DNA from: Flavobacteriales bacterium
GTDB lineage: Bacteria; Bacteroidota; Bacteroidia; Flavobacteriales_E; Vicingaceae
Direction of reading: 5' to 3'
DNA: 64,000 nt
Assembly: GCA_002706365.1 (NCBI GenBank)
Contig: PALM01000030.1
Location: forward strand, 62,001-126,000
The translations under genes and the position numbers were made by a program. The notes below the pieces were generated by a model. That model was not told the origin of the DNA. It saw nothing but the letters and a program-made list of their open reading frames with translations, and did not search any database. Below are positions 26,580-35,496 of the stretch, piece after piece (the first letter of the stretch is position 1; the number at the start of each line of letters is the position of its first letter).

Positions 26580-26825
26580 ATGCCAAGACAAAGCATTTCC
26601 CTTACAGAGCCCAATGATGAATGGCTAAAGAGTCAGATCGATAGCAAAGAATACAGTTCTAAAAGCGAATTGGTTAATGATCTAATACGACAAGCTAGAC
26701 GTCAGGATAAGCAATTAGACTGGATTAGAGCTAAGCTAGAGAAGGCTGAGAAAAGTGGCATAACGACTGACAGCAAGGAAGATATTCTCAGAGAAGCTAA
26801 AGCTCGTTTAGGTGGAAAATTATGA
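26580..26825 (+). CDS. parD: type II antitoxin, ParD family
   Basis: 81 residues. The N-terminus RQSISLTEPNDEWLKSQIDSKEYSSKSELVNDLIRQARRQD is a ribbon-helix-helix DNA-binding domain of the CopG/ParD type; the C-terminal charged helix (KLEKAEKSGITTDSKEDILREAKARL) is the part that wraps the toxin. It neutralises ParE and represses its own promoter. It overlaps parE by 14 bases. The gene stands with its promoter in the place where the 5' part of a T9SS cargo gene would have been. Length and order (antitoxin first) are normal for parDE. Confidence 0.92.
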   Translation: MPRQSISLTEPNDEWLKSQIDSKEYSSKSELVNDLIRQARRQDKQLDWIRAKLEKAEKSGITTDSKEDILREAKARLGGKL

Positions 26826-27099
26826 ACTAACTGAATCTGCAAAAGAAGATCTAATTCGCATTCATCATTACGGTGTTGCCCGTTTTGGTATTAGCCAAGC
26901 TGATAAATACTATTATAACTTTTTCACACACTTTGAGCTAATTGCCTCAAATCCATATTCCTTTGAATCAATCTCATATATCAAGGAAGGGTATAGAAGA
27001 TGTGTATGCGGTATTGATAGCATAATCTATAAAATATCAGGGAATAAAGTGGTAATAATCTCTATTATTGGAAGACAAGACATTGACCAACTGTTATGA
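26812..27099 (+). CDS. parE: type II toxin, ParE/RelE superfamily
   Basis: 95 residues beginning with a GTG codon inside the last codons of parD (MENYELTESAKEDLIRIHHYG). The ESAKEDL start, GYRRCVCGIDSIIYKI strand pair and the end VVIISIIGRQDIDQLL match ParE toxins, which in characterised members poison DNA gyrase. Translation is coupled to parD by the 14-base overlap. The module directly precedes the lanthipeptide operon promoter; only 14 bases separate the parE stop from the first half-site of the lan operator. Confidence 0.92.
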   Translation: MENYELTESAKEDLIRIHHYGVARFGISQADKYYYNFFTHFELIASNPYSFESISYIKEGYRRCVCGIDSIIYKISGNKVVIISIIGRQDIDQLL

Positions 27100-27113
27100 G
27101 ACTTAATTAGCTT

Positions 27114-27152
27114 GGTTGTTAACTTTTTCCCTTCCGGTTGTTATTTACAACC
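27114..27152 (+). promoter_or_regulatory. lan operator 1 (half-site plus palindrome)
   Basis: GGTTGT half-site at 27114-27119 and palindrome GGTTGT-TATTT-ACAACC at 27136-27152; the two GGTTGT copies are 22 bp apart. The palindrome ends 31 bases before the -7 box at 27184 and is centred near -51. The same element with identical spacings precedes the precursor genes (45374-45412, opposite strand). This is an activator-like position. It is seen directly in sequence; the binding protein is inferred. Confidence 0.75.
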
Positions 27153-27183
27153 AAATCCTATTATGCTCGAATCCCTCTTTTTA

Positions 27184-27191
27184 TATCTTTG
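27184..27191 (+). promoter_or_regulatory. -7 promoter box TATCTTTG of the lan operon
   Basis: Exact TAnnTTTG match. Predicted transcript start is near 27195, only 5 bases before the ATG at 27200. No good -33 TTTG is present, in line with dependence on an activator. Confidence 0.6.
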
Positions 27192-27199
27192 GTAGAGTG

Positions 27200-28996
27200 A
27201 TGGTTAAGTACATTATAGTCATATCGTTGATCTTAGGGCAGGCATATAGTTCAAATGCTCAGCATAATGAAGATTTGATCAGATTGGCTCGCCTACATGG
27301 GGTGGCACTTTTTGTGCTTGAAGATAAGGAGATGGAAGATCTGGTGCTGCAAAAGATCTTTCAGGTCTATCATAACAATGATAGTATTGACTTCAATGTA
27401 GCTATAGAACGACTGATCCCCAAAGACCCCAATAGAGATTATACCATTATAGACACTACAGGCTTGCTATTAGTAAGTGAGCCATATAAATTGATCGATG
27501 ACACAATTTTCGGTCGGTCGAACCGCAAGCGACTAGAAGCCCTGATCTTGGGAACAAAGAATGGCTCGGCTAAAAAGACAGACAATAAGGAAGTCAGGAT
27601 CATCGATTACAAAGACAATCCTTCATTTGAGGATGGATTGGACAGCATGCACGTACTAAGATCCTATATGAGATTATGGTCGGGGATCAATTTCCAATAT
27701 CCTTACAAAGATCGATTGCCAAGAGATTGGGACAGCACATTCTATGACTATTTGCCCAGATTCATTTCCGACAGTAGCACTGAATATCATGTGTATACTA
27801 ACTCACTGTTGGCTCTGAGTAAAGAGATCAACGATGGACATATATCCCTTGAAAAACACTACAGCAAGGAAGAATTCAAAGCCCATGAAAAGCTTCACAA
27901 ACGGGCAGAAAAGCAAGCCAAGAAAGCTGCCAAAGATGATCATGAGCATGAGCATAATGAAAGTGCTGAAGAAAAACGAAACATTAAGCTTCCTCCACTT
28001 GCATTGGTCGGCGATATAAACGGACTGTATGTGAGCAAGATCTTCGAATGCGAGCAAACGAAAGGCATTAGAAAGGGAGAAAAAGTGCTTAGCGTCAACG
28101 GTCTAAGCATGGATGAGATCATCGCAAAATATGGCCAGGATACTGCTTTTCAAAGAAGAGAGCTAACGGCTCTACAGTTTGATAATTCCATGTTTTGGAC
28201 AAGACTGGGTGGTGGGGATACCCTAATGCTAAGATTTGAAGGGAAGGATGAAGAGCAATTGTTCGTCCGCGAAATGATGAGCTATGATGAGTTTTATGAA
28301 TACTACTATCCTGAGACCAAAGTTCAGATTCCGGAAAGCGAGGATGTGGTTTATCTGAGTCTGGGTGAAAGAGACAAGAAAGCGTTCAAATCAGCGGTTA
28401 AAAAAGCGACCAAAGAGGGAAAGCCGCTGATCATTGATGCACGACAATATCCAAGCAAGCTTTTCATGGCTTTATGGCCAAGGTATCTAAGTAATAAAGC
28501 CAAGCCGGTGAGCGAAATTTACCTGCCCTTAAAGAACTATCCCGGATTTTACAAAAAACAGGAGAAGCTGAGTTATTTCTTTACATCCCAAACCGATCTT
28601 GTCTTGAAAGCATTAAGAGTTTTGCCAATGGATGCTAGATTGTTCTATCCTCTTGCCAAGCAGATCAAATCTCCGATAGTAGTACTCATTGATGAAAGTA
28701 CCAAATCATGGGGTGAAACTGCCACCATGGTCTTTGATGAATACGGAGAAGATCGGCTTACGATTATTGGTAGAAGAACGGCAGGTGCCAATGGCAATGT
28801 AGGTGCCATTGTGTTGGCAGGTAGAAAAGAGTTCACTTTTACCCATCTAAAACTAAACGACTATAGGGGTGTGAACTATCAGCATATTGGCTATCCACCA
28901 GACATCTATGTTGAGGAGAAAATAGACCCTGAGCATCCGGAAAGTGATCTTATACTCATGACAGCTTTAGACTTCCTTCGAAAGAGGGAACAGTAA
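27200..28996 (+). CDS. S41-family peptidase, first gene of the lanthipeptide operon
   Basis: 598 residues with a signal peptide (YIIVISLILGQAYSSNAQ), so it acts in the periplasm or at the surface. The C-terminal domain matches S41 (tricorn/CtpA-like) peptidases: IDESTKSWGETATM with the likely nucleophile Ser503 and Glu506, then LTIIGRRTAGANGNVG and the LNDYRGVNYQHIGYPPDIYV end. A PDZ-like stretch (YVSKIFECEQTKGIRKGEKVLSVNG) lies before it. A charged insert with HEHEHNE (about 245-255) is unusual. The ATG at 27200 fits the promoter at 27184; the longer frame to 27116 runs across the operator. lanC starts 11 bases after its stop. It could trim the exported peptide or act in immunity; both are inference. 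Confidence 0.82.
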   Translation: MVKYIIVISLILGQAYSSNAQHNEDLIRLARLHGVALFVLEDKEMEDLVLQKIFQVYHNNDSIDFNVAIERLIPKDPNRDYTIIDTTGLLLVSEPYKLIDDTIFGRSNRKRLEALILGTKNGSAKKTDNKEVRIIDYKDNPSFEDGLDSMHVLRSYMRLWSGINFQYPYKDRLPRDWDSTFYDYLPRFISDSSTEYHVYTNSLLALSKEINDGHISLEKHYSKEEFKAHEKLHKRAEKQAKKAAKDDHEHEHNESAEEKRNIKLPPLALVGDINGLYVSKIFECEQTKGIRKGEKVLSVNGLSMDEIIAKYGQDTAFQRRELTALQFDNSMFWTRLGGGDTLMLRFEGKDEEQLFVREMMSYDEFYEYYYPETKVQIPESEDVVYLSLGERDKKAFKSAVKKATKEGKPLIIDARQYPSKLFMALWPRYLSNKAKPVSEIYLPLKNYPGFYKKQEKLSYFFTSQTDLVLKALRVLPMDARLFYPLAKQIKSPIVVLIDESTKSWGETATMVFDEYGEDRLTIIGRRTAGANGNVGAIVLAGRKEFTFTHLKLNDYRGVNYQHIGYPPDIYVEEKIDPEHPESDLILMTALDFLRKREQ

Positions 28997-29007
28997 GCTG
29001 TTGTGAA

Positions 29008-30219
29008 ATGAGATTAGAAAATACCACAGAGAAAATATCAGAATTGCTGCTTAGCGATAGCGAATGGAAAGCTAATAATAATTCATTGCTATCGGGAAAT
29101 AGCGGAATTGGGCTCTTCCTAGCTCACTACTATAAAGCTAGTGGATGTAATAAGGCGAAGAATAGGGCTTTAGAAATCCAAAAGAATCTTCTTTCAAAGC
29201 TGGATAAATTCAACCTAAGGTTTTCAGACGGACTTAGCGGTCAATTATGGTCCTATGATCAGATTCAAACTCTTATCGAGTCAGATGATTCATATCACTT
29301 TACAAAGTGGTTAACCAAAAATCTTATAATTCAATCGAATGAGATTGTTGCCTCTGACCAGATCGACTTCTTACATGGCCTATTAGGTATAGAGCAATGC
29401 ACTTATGGAATAAAGAAAGAAGAATTTTCCTCACTTGTGGATCAAGTGCTTCTGAAGCAGGTAAAGATAGATTTCAGAGGTGCATTTTGGTTTGAAAGTT
29501 TGGGTGAAAAGAATGTCATAAATCTGGGACTGGCACATGGACAGGCAGCTCATTTGATCTATCTGACCGAGAGACTGAATAGTACTCAGCACAGTTCAAA
29601 GTTCCGTCAATTGATCAAAGAAGGAATCAACTTCTTGAATTTCTATCTAAGTGAAGAAAGTCTCTCTATGTTCCCCTCCTATATAGTCAAAGATGAACCC
29701 TCTTACCCTAGTCGGCTAGCGTGGTGCTATGGAGATCTGGGCATTGGTATTGCCTATTTGAAATGCGGGAAAGTATTAACCGATGAGACAATTTATCAAA
29801 AGGGTCTTGAAATTCTCAAGCACACACTCCAAAGGCGAGAAAGATCTAAAAGTGGCATTGTTGATCTGGGAATTTGTCATGGCAGTTCAGGTCTAATTCA
29901 ACTTTATGAATACTTGCATAGAAGTACCAATGAGGCATGTTTCTCAGAGTGCAGAGACTATTGGTTGGATCACTCACTTAGAAGACTATTTCATAATACA
30001 TCAACATATAGGGCTTATCGTGGGCCCGAAGAAGGTTGGATTCAATCCAATGGCTTATTAGATGGATTAGCCGGTATTGGATTAGTCCTGCTTAGTCAAC
30101 TCTTCCCATATCTCAGTAAATGGGAAGAAATGTTCTACCTAAAACCAATTCGTGATGGAAAAATTTCAGTTACACCCTCGTGTAGTGATCCGCCAACCAA
30201 GCTTGCCGATCAGATATGA
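29008..30219 (+). CDS. lanC: lanthionine synthetase C-like cyclase (LanC)
   Basis: 403 residues. All LanC hallmarks are present: NLGLAHGQA with His177, WCYGDLGI with Cys240, ICHGSSG with Cys290-His291 (the three zinc ligands are Cys240, Cys290, His291) and the C-terminal GLLDGLAGIGL. LanC adds cysteine thiols to dehydroalanine/dehydrobutyrine residues, closing lanthionine rings in the cytoplasm. It sits between the S41 peptidase and lanB genes. Its 3' end overlaps lanB by 65 bases, which is long for a bacterial operon; the 22 C-terminal residues lie beyond the last conserved helix. It acts on the precursors at 44382-45205, the only ones visible in the window. Confidence 0.95.
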   Translation: MRLENTTEKISELLLSDSEWKANNNSLLSGNSGIGLFLAHYYKASGCNKAKNRALEIQKNLLSKLDKFNLRFSDGLSGQLWSYDQIQTLIESDDSYHFTKWLTKNLIIQSNEIVASDQIDFLHGLLGIEQCTYGIKKEEFSSLVDQVLLKQVKIDFRGAFWFESLGEKNVINLGLAHGQAAHLIYLTERLNSTQHSSKFRQLIKEGINFLNFYLSEESLSMFPSYIVKDEPSYPSRLAWCYGDLGIGIAYLKCGKVLTDETIYQKGLEILKHTLQRRERSKSGIVDLGICHGSSGLIQLYEYLHRSTNEACFSECRDYWLDHSLRRLFHNTSTYRAYRGPEEGWIQSNGLLDGLAGIGLVLLSQLFPYLSKWEEMFYLKPIRDGKISVTPSCSDPPTKLADQI

Positions 30220-33200
30220 CTTCGAAAAGAACGAAGTGCTTTTTGCCTTTAAAGAGCATGAGCTAAGAGAAATGCTTTACGTCTCTTCACCTTCTCTCTA
30301 CAGAGAATACAAGCGATGGGAAAATGGAGAATTGTCTGAGAAAAAGATCGAAAAACTATGTAGCAGCTTATATAAGTATCGACTAAGAATGAGTTTAAGA
30401 TCAACCCCTTTCGGTTTAATGTCGAAAGTGGACTCAAAAAGAATTTCAGAGCTTGAAAAGGGAATTATAAACAATGGGAAAAGAAGAGTCAGTAGGCTAG
30501 ATAATACAATCATTCAACAATTGATCGAAAAGATCGAATGTATAGAAGAGCTGATTCCATTTCTCAACTACAAGACCAATAGCTCGATCTATAAGGCAAA
30601 TGGTTCATACAGATATTACTTCCAAGTTCAAGAGAATGGGACACCTAAAAGAGAAATAAAAAGCATCACATCAGACCCAATTATTGAACGTTTAATTGAA
30701 TACTGTCAAGAATTCAAAACAGGCAGAAGCATTGATATGCTGCTTAAGAAGTATAGTGATGTACCAGCAGAAAGACTTAATTTTCTAAAACAGCTATTGG
30801 ATCAACAAATACTGCATTCAAATCTTGGTATTTGTCTATCAGAGGATGATCAATTGGGAAGGATCATTCGCATCCTTCAAGAGATCAAGCTATCCTATAG
30901 TCGTCTTGGTCATCTAAATCACATCCTAAGCAATCTAGTAAGACTTCAACTACGGCTTATCAGACTTGATAAGGGAGAGAGAAAGAGAATATCGGCCTAT
31001 AAAGCATTGCGAAAGCAACTCATCAATATGGGCATTGAGATCCATGGAGATAACTTCATACAAGTAAATCAATTTGGAAAGAGCATTCCAGCCAAAAAAG
31101 AGAAGCAATTCAGTTTCCCAAATAGCCAGGAGGTAAGCAAGCTCATTGAATATCTATCCATGCTAAAGGATCATAAGCCTTCCTTGAGGATGCAAGGATT
31201 CATTGAAAGGTTTAAACGGAGATATGGAGAATGCAGCGAGGGGATTTTAGAGGTTATGGATCCGGAACTAGGTTTGGGCTATGGTATTTCCAATAGCAAT
31301 CAGCAAAATGATTCTGCATTATTGAAAGAAATCCCATTTCAAGCAAAGAATCCCATTCGAACTGGAATCGAAATTCAGTTACCAAAAGAAACAACATCCA
31401 TACTCTCAGACGCAATTCAGTCAAACAGTAGAGAGGTAGACCTCTACAAGATTGGTGAAGTAACAAAAGGACAAGAAAGCATGAAAGCTTTGCCTGCCAG
31501 TTTTTCCATGCTTATTAAAGTCGTTGAGCTTGAAGAAAATAAAAAGGCATTCTTACTAAAGGATATAGGAGGTGCCCATGCCAACCATTATATTGGTCGC
31601 TTTGCATCATCTTCGAAAGAGATAGAGGACTTAGCCAATGATATTGCAAAGCATGAATCAGAAATTGCCATCAACAAAGAAGTGGTAGAGTGCTTTCACG
31701 GTTCAAATCACAGAGCTGCGAATATCAATGGCAGACCTCTACTCTATGGGAATTCTCTTCATCTTTTCGATAATCCAAACAACTCTCGAAAAGCACTTAA
31801 GTTGGAGGATATCAGGATTCAAATGAAGGAGGATACTCTTACACTGGTATCAAGATCAAGGATGAAAGAAATCATTCCAAGAATTAGTTCGGCCTTGAAT
31901 CATAAGATTAACACCTGGCCTTTACATCACTTCCTTGGAGACTTTCAATATCAGAAATGCAACAGCGAACTTAACTTCAGCTGGGGTAATTGGGAAGATC
32001 ATTTTTGTCATTTTCCAAGATTAAGATATGGCAGATTTATATTGAAGCCCGAGCAGTGGCGCTTTAGGTCTAGTTTGCTTTTGAAGAAATTGGATGAAAT
32101 CGGATTAGCCGAATGGAAAAGGAGATCACAATTACCTGAGCTCTGTCAATTTGTTCATGGCGACCAGGAATTGCTAATAAATTTTGAGTCGGCCTTGGGC
32201 ATAGACCTCTTTAAAACCATTTTAGAAAAGCATGAAAGTATTCTGATTCAAGAGTATTTAAGGCCGGCGAAGGGATTAATTACAGACTGCAGCGGCAATG
32301 ACTACGAACATGAACTAATCTTTTCCATTTTAAACAAGGAAGAATTTCACAGTCCAACATATCGACCATTGAATGGGCTTAATAAAGAAGGTTTAGGAAA
32401 TTCAACTTATAGAGAGCAAAGTTGGATCTATTTCAAAGCTTACTGCAATCAATTGAATTCAGACCGAGCACTCCGTGGAATTCATCCAATCATTGAGTGC
32501 TTAAGGCGAAAAGGGGTAATCAAGGATTGGTTCTTTATTCGCTATTCAGACCCAGATCATCATCTGAGGATTCGCTTAAAGCTTGAAAAAATTGATGAAT
32601 ATGGAGCAGTAGCACAATTACTTGCAGACAAATTCAAAGTCCTTGAAGAACAAAAGTTAATCTGGAAATTTCAATTAGATAAATATCAAGCAGAGGTGAA
32701 TAGGTATGGATCAAAGAGTATAGGCATTTGTGAAAGCCTCTTTCACATGGATAGTGATTGTATTCTCAGATTAATAAACTCGATTAAAAGAAGTCAGATC
32801 GAGATCTATCGATGGCAATTTGGAGTTCTATTGATCGATGATTGGCTGGATTCATTCAGTTTGAGTATAAATCAAAGGAAGCAACTATTGGAATCTTGGT
32901 GCAAGGGCCTTAAATCAGAGTTCAATTTCAATAAAGACACAAAAACAGGATTAGCTAAGCAATGGCGGGCTAAAAGGACATATATCAATCAACTGTTATC
33001 TCGAAATGATTTGCGGGATATCAATGCAAAGTTGCTCAGCGCAATTGTCGCTGAACGCAGTCTAAAAATGGACAAATACATCACATGTCTTAGAGAGCTT
33101 GATAAAAGGCATGCTCTAGAAGTAGCGCCATTCAGCTTGTTGAATAGTCTTTGTCATATGAGTTGCAACCGACTATTTCCTTATGCAGCAAGAGCTCATG

Positions 33201-33280
33201 AATTGGTGGTCTATGATCTGCTCTGGAATTATTATCGTTCTATAGAAAGAAAAAGAGTTTTAAGTCGACAAGAAGGATGA
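30155..33280 (+). CDS. lanB: class I lanthipeptide dehydratase (LanB)
   Basis: 1041 residues, full length for LanB. The N-terminal glutamylation domain is marked by RVVIRQPSLPIRYDF and LRSTPFGLMSKV (about 80-92); the central part has the long LanB repeats. The C-terminal elimination (SpaB_C, thiopeptide-type) domain starts near 755 with SWIYFKAYCNQLNSDRAL and KDWFFIRYSDPDHHLRIRLKL. LanB uses glutamyl-tRNA to activate Ser/Thr of the precursor and eliminates glutamate to give dehydro residues. The reading frame has GTG at 30152 and ATG at 30155; ATG is chosen. It overlaps lanC by 65 bases and lanT by 4 (ATGA). A single intact chain differs from the split LanB of some Bacteroidota clusters such as pinensin. 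Confidence 0.95.
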   Translation: MEKFQLHPRVVIRQPSLPIRYDFEKNEVLFAFKEHELREMLYVSSPSLYREYKRWENGELSEKKIEKLCSSLYKYRLRMSLRSTPFGLMSKVDSKRISELEKGIINNGKRRVSRLDNTIIQQLIEKIECIEELIPFLNYKTNSSIYKANGSYRYYFQVQENGTPKREIKSITSDPIIERLIEYCQEFKTGRSIDMLLKKYSDVPAERLNFLKQLLDQQILHSNLGICLSEDDQLGRIIRILQEIKLSYSRLGHLNHILSNLVRLQLRLIRLDKGERKRISAYKALRKQLINMGIEIHGDNFIQVNQFGKSIPAKKEKQFSFPNSQEVSKLIEYLSMLKDHKPSLRMQGFIERFKRRYGECSEGILEVMDPELGLGYGISNSNQQNDSALLKEIPFQAKNPIRTGIEIQLPKETTSILSDAIQSNSREVDLYKIGEVTKGQESMKALPASFSMLIKVVELEENKKAFLLKDIGGAHANHYIGRFASSSKEIEDLANDIAKHESEIAINKEVVECFHGSNHRAANINGRPLLYGNSLHLFDNPNNSRKALKLEDIRIQMKEDTLTLVSRSRMKEIIPRISSALNHKINTWPLHHFLGDFQYQKCNSELNFSWGNWEDHFCHFPRLRYGRFILKPEQWRFRSSLLLKKLDEIGLAEWKRRSQLPELCQFVHGDQELLINFESALGIDLFKTILEKHESILIQEYLRPAKGLITDCSGNDYEHELIFSILNKEEFHSPTYRPLNGLNKEGLGNSTYREQSWIYFKAYCNQLNSDRALRGIHPIIECLRRKGVIKDWFFIRYSDPDHHLRIRLKLEKIDEYGAVAQLLADKFKVLEEQKLIWKFQLDKYQAEVNRYGSKSIGICESLFHMDSDCILRLINSIKRSQIEIYRWQFGVLLIDDWLDSFSLSINQRKQLLESWCKGLKSEFNFNKDTKTGLAKQWRAKRTYINQLLSRNDLRDINAKLLSAIVAERSLKMDKYITCLRELDKRHALEVAPFSLLNSLCHMSCNRLFPYAARAHELVVYDLLWNYYRSIERKRVLSRQEG

Positions 33281-35496
33281 AGTTCCCGCTTTACAGGCAG
33301 TCGGAGCAGATGGACTGCGGAATAGCCTGCTTACGGATGATATCTGCATTTTATGGAAGGTTCTTGAGCAGCTCAGAGTTAAGGGATCTAATCAGGAAGG
33401 GAAAAGATGGAGTATCCATTAATGATATCTACCAAGCAGCTGAGAAGATTGGACTAAGATCAAGAGCTCTTGCTTTAGGGGTGGAAAACTTAAAAAATGA
33501 AGTACCCCTACCCTGCATCCTACATTGGGAGGATCAACATTTTACGGTGCTCTATAAGATCCGAAGAGGGAAGTTTTATGTGGCCGATCCGTCATATGGC
33601 TTCAACACATTCCTTCAGTCTGATTTTGAAAAAGCATGGTGCTTAAAGGAACATAAGAATGGTGTTGTCTTGATCTTAGAGCCGGGTAATGATTTTGAGA
33701 TAGGCAAAGCGCATAATGATCCTAAGGGCCTGAGCAGCTCAAAGTTGGTGGCCACTTATCTTAAGAAACACCTTAGCTTCATCTATCAATTACTGATAGC
33801 TCTCCTATTTGTAAGCTTAATTCAGCTTTGCTTCCCATTTATTACCCAAAGCATAGTTGATCATGGTATACAGTTAAGAGACCTCAGTTTCATCAAATTG
33901 CTGTTGCTGGCGCAGATCTTCTTATTTCTTGGAAGAACTTCAATTGAAGCCATAAGGGCTTGGATCATTCTACATATGAGCAGTAGGATCAATATTCAGA
34001 TGCTTACGGACTACTTCATTAAACTTATGCGACTACCCCTTTCCTTCTTTGATACCAGAATGACGGGTGATATACTACAAAGGGTAAATGACCATAAACG
34101 TATTGAGCGCTTGCTCACCAATGGTAGCTTGAGCTTTCTTTTCTCAATCTTCAATCTTTTCATTTTTGGTGTGGTGCTATTCATCTACGACTACAGAATT
34201 TTCCTTTTGTATACCGCTGGGAGTGTGCTCTATCTCACTTGGATCCTAATCTTTATGAAAGAGAGAAAGAGAATTGATTATCAACGCTTTGGTAAAATGG
34301 GAGAAGATCAAAGCAAGATCATTGAAATGATTAATGGGATGCAAGAGATCAAATTGAATAATGCAGAAAGGAGCAAGCGATGGGACTGGGAAGCTAATCA
34401 GATTTCGCTTTATCAGATATCTATCAAAAGCTTAAAGCTCGAGCAGATGCAAAGTGTGGTAGGAAACTTTATCAATGAGTTAAAGAACATACTTCTAAGC
34501 TTTTTATCAGCCTATTTAGTAGTTAAAGAAGAGATCAGTCTTGGAATGATGCTGGCCATCTCCTACATATTGGGTCAGTTAAATGCACCACTTAGCCAGC
34601 TAATTGGATTTTCATACACTTTTCAAGATGCAAAGATTGCCTTTGAGCGCTTGAAGGAGATCTATGCTCTAAAAGATGAAGAAGATGAAGCACAATGCAA
34701 GCTTAAGAATGCTGAACAGATAGAACTCAGCATTGAAAACCTCAGCTTTAGCTACCCTTCAACGAATTACAGTTGCTTAAAGGATATCTGTCTGCAGATT
34801 CCAGCAAAAAAAACCACTGCAATAGTTGGGAAAAGCGGATCCGGTAAAAGCACATTGCTCAAACTGATCTTGCAATTCTACTCTGCAGATAGCGGTAGGC
34901 TTAAAGTGAATGGCCAAGACCTGGAAAAAATCGAGAAACATCAATGGCGTTCAGTCTGCGGAGTAGTCATGCAAGATGGCTACATATTCAATGATAGTAT
35001 AGAGCAAAATATAATCATGAATAGCCATGGATCTGAAAAAGAGGATATGGATCAGATTCTGGAAATCTCTAACTTAAAAGAATGGCTGTCTAGCCTTCCA
35101 TTGGGCTTACAGACACAAATAGGAATAGAAGGCATAGGATTAAGTGGAGGTCAGAGACAACGCATTCTAATTGCCAGAGCATTATACAAGAATCCCAAAC
35201 TGATCTTGCTAGACGAGGCCACATCCTCACTAGATGCGGCAAATGAAAGGGAGATCAATCAAAAACTGCTCGCATTCTTTGAGCAAAAGACAGTAATTAT
35301 CATTGCTCACCGACTTAGCACGATACGCAATGCGGATCAGATCATTATGATGGAAGATGGTAGAGTAGCAGAGATTGGAACGCATGATCAGTTATTGTTG
35401 AATAGAGGTCCTTATTCGAAGCTTGTTGATAAGCAATTAGAGTCTAGAATAAACAAGAGAGAACTTTCTAAACGACTGAGCTATGAAAGAGAATGA
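33277..35496 (+). CDS. lanT: peptidase-containing ABC exporter (LanT type, C39)
   Basis: 739 residues. Residues 1-140 are a C39 peptidase with QSEQMDCGIACL (Cys14), HWEDQHF (His88) and VADPSYG (Asp104), which cuts after double glycine leaders. About 160-450 is a six-helix membrane domain, and about 480-739 is the ATPase with VGKSGSGKSTLL, LSGGQRQR and LILLDEATSSLD. It cleaves and exports the modified peptide across the inner membrane. All three precursors end their leader in IKGG, which fits this peptidase. ATGA overlap with lanB and a 14-base overlap with the HlyD gene show tight coupling. Bacteriocin and non-bacteriocin exporters of this type look alike, but the context decides. Confidence 0.95.
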   Translation: MKFPLYRQSEQMDCGIACLRMISAFYGRFLSSSELRDLIRKGKDGVSINDIYQAAEKIGLRSRALALGVENLKNEVPLPCILHWEDQHFTVLYKIRRGKFYVADPSYGFNTFLQSDFEKAWCLKEHKNGVVLILEPGNDFEIGKAHNDPKGLSSSKLVATYLKKHLSFIYQLLIALLFVSLIQLCFPFITQSIVDHGIQLRDLSFIKLLLLAQIFLFLGRTSIEAIRAWIILHMSSRINIQMLTDYFIKLMRLPLSFFDTRMTGDILQRVNDHKRIERLLTNGSLSFLFSIFNLFIFGVVLFIYDYRIFLLYTAGSVLYLTWILIFMKERKRIDYQRFGKMGEDQSKIIEMINGMQEIKLNNAERSKRWDWEANQISLYQISIKSLKLEQMQSVVGNFINELKNILLSFLSAYLVVKEEISLGMMLAISYILGQLNAPLSQLIGFSYTFQDAKIAFERLKEIYALKDEEDEAQCKLKNAEQIELSIENLSFSYPSTNYSCLKDICLQIPAKKTTAIVGKSGSGKSTLLKLILQFYSADSGRLKVNGQDLEKIEKHQWRSVCGVVMQDGYIFNDSIEQNIIMNSHGSEKEDMDQILEISNLKEWLSSLPLGLQTQIGIEGIGLSGGQRQRILIARALYKNPKLILLDEATSSLDAANEREINQKLLAFFEQKTVIIIAHRLSTIRNADQIIMMEDGRVAEIGTHDQLLLNRGPYSKLVDKQLESRINKRELSKRLSYERE

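Noticed and set aside
26570-26614. Start of the sorting-domain remnant inside parD
   Set aside because: The extra 15 codons lie antisense to parD and add nothing sensible; the remnant is treated as a pseudogene from 26569.
27136-27152. Reading the GGTTGT palindrome as a terminator of parDE
   Set aside because: Stem of only 6 bp, no T-run after it, and an identically arranged copy lies upstream of another promoter, so a regulatory site is the better reading.
27116-27199. Extended N-terminus of the S41 peptidase
   Set aside because: It would place the operator, the -7 box and the transcript start inside the coding sequence; the ATG at 27200 begins a proper signal peptide.
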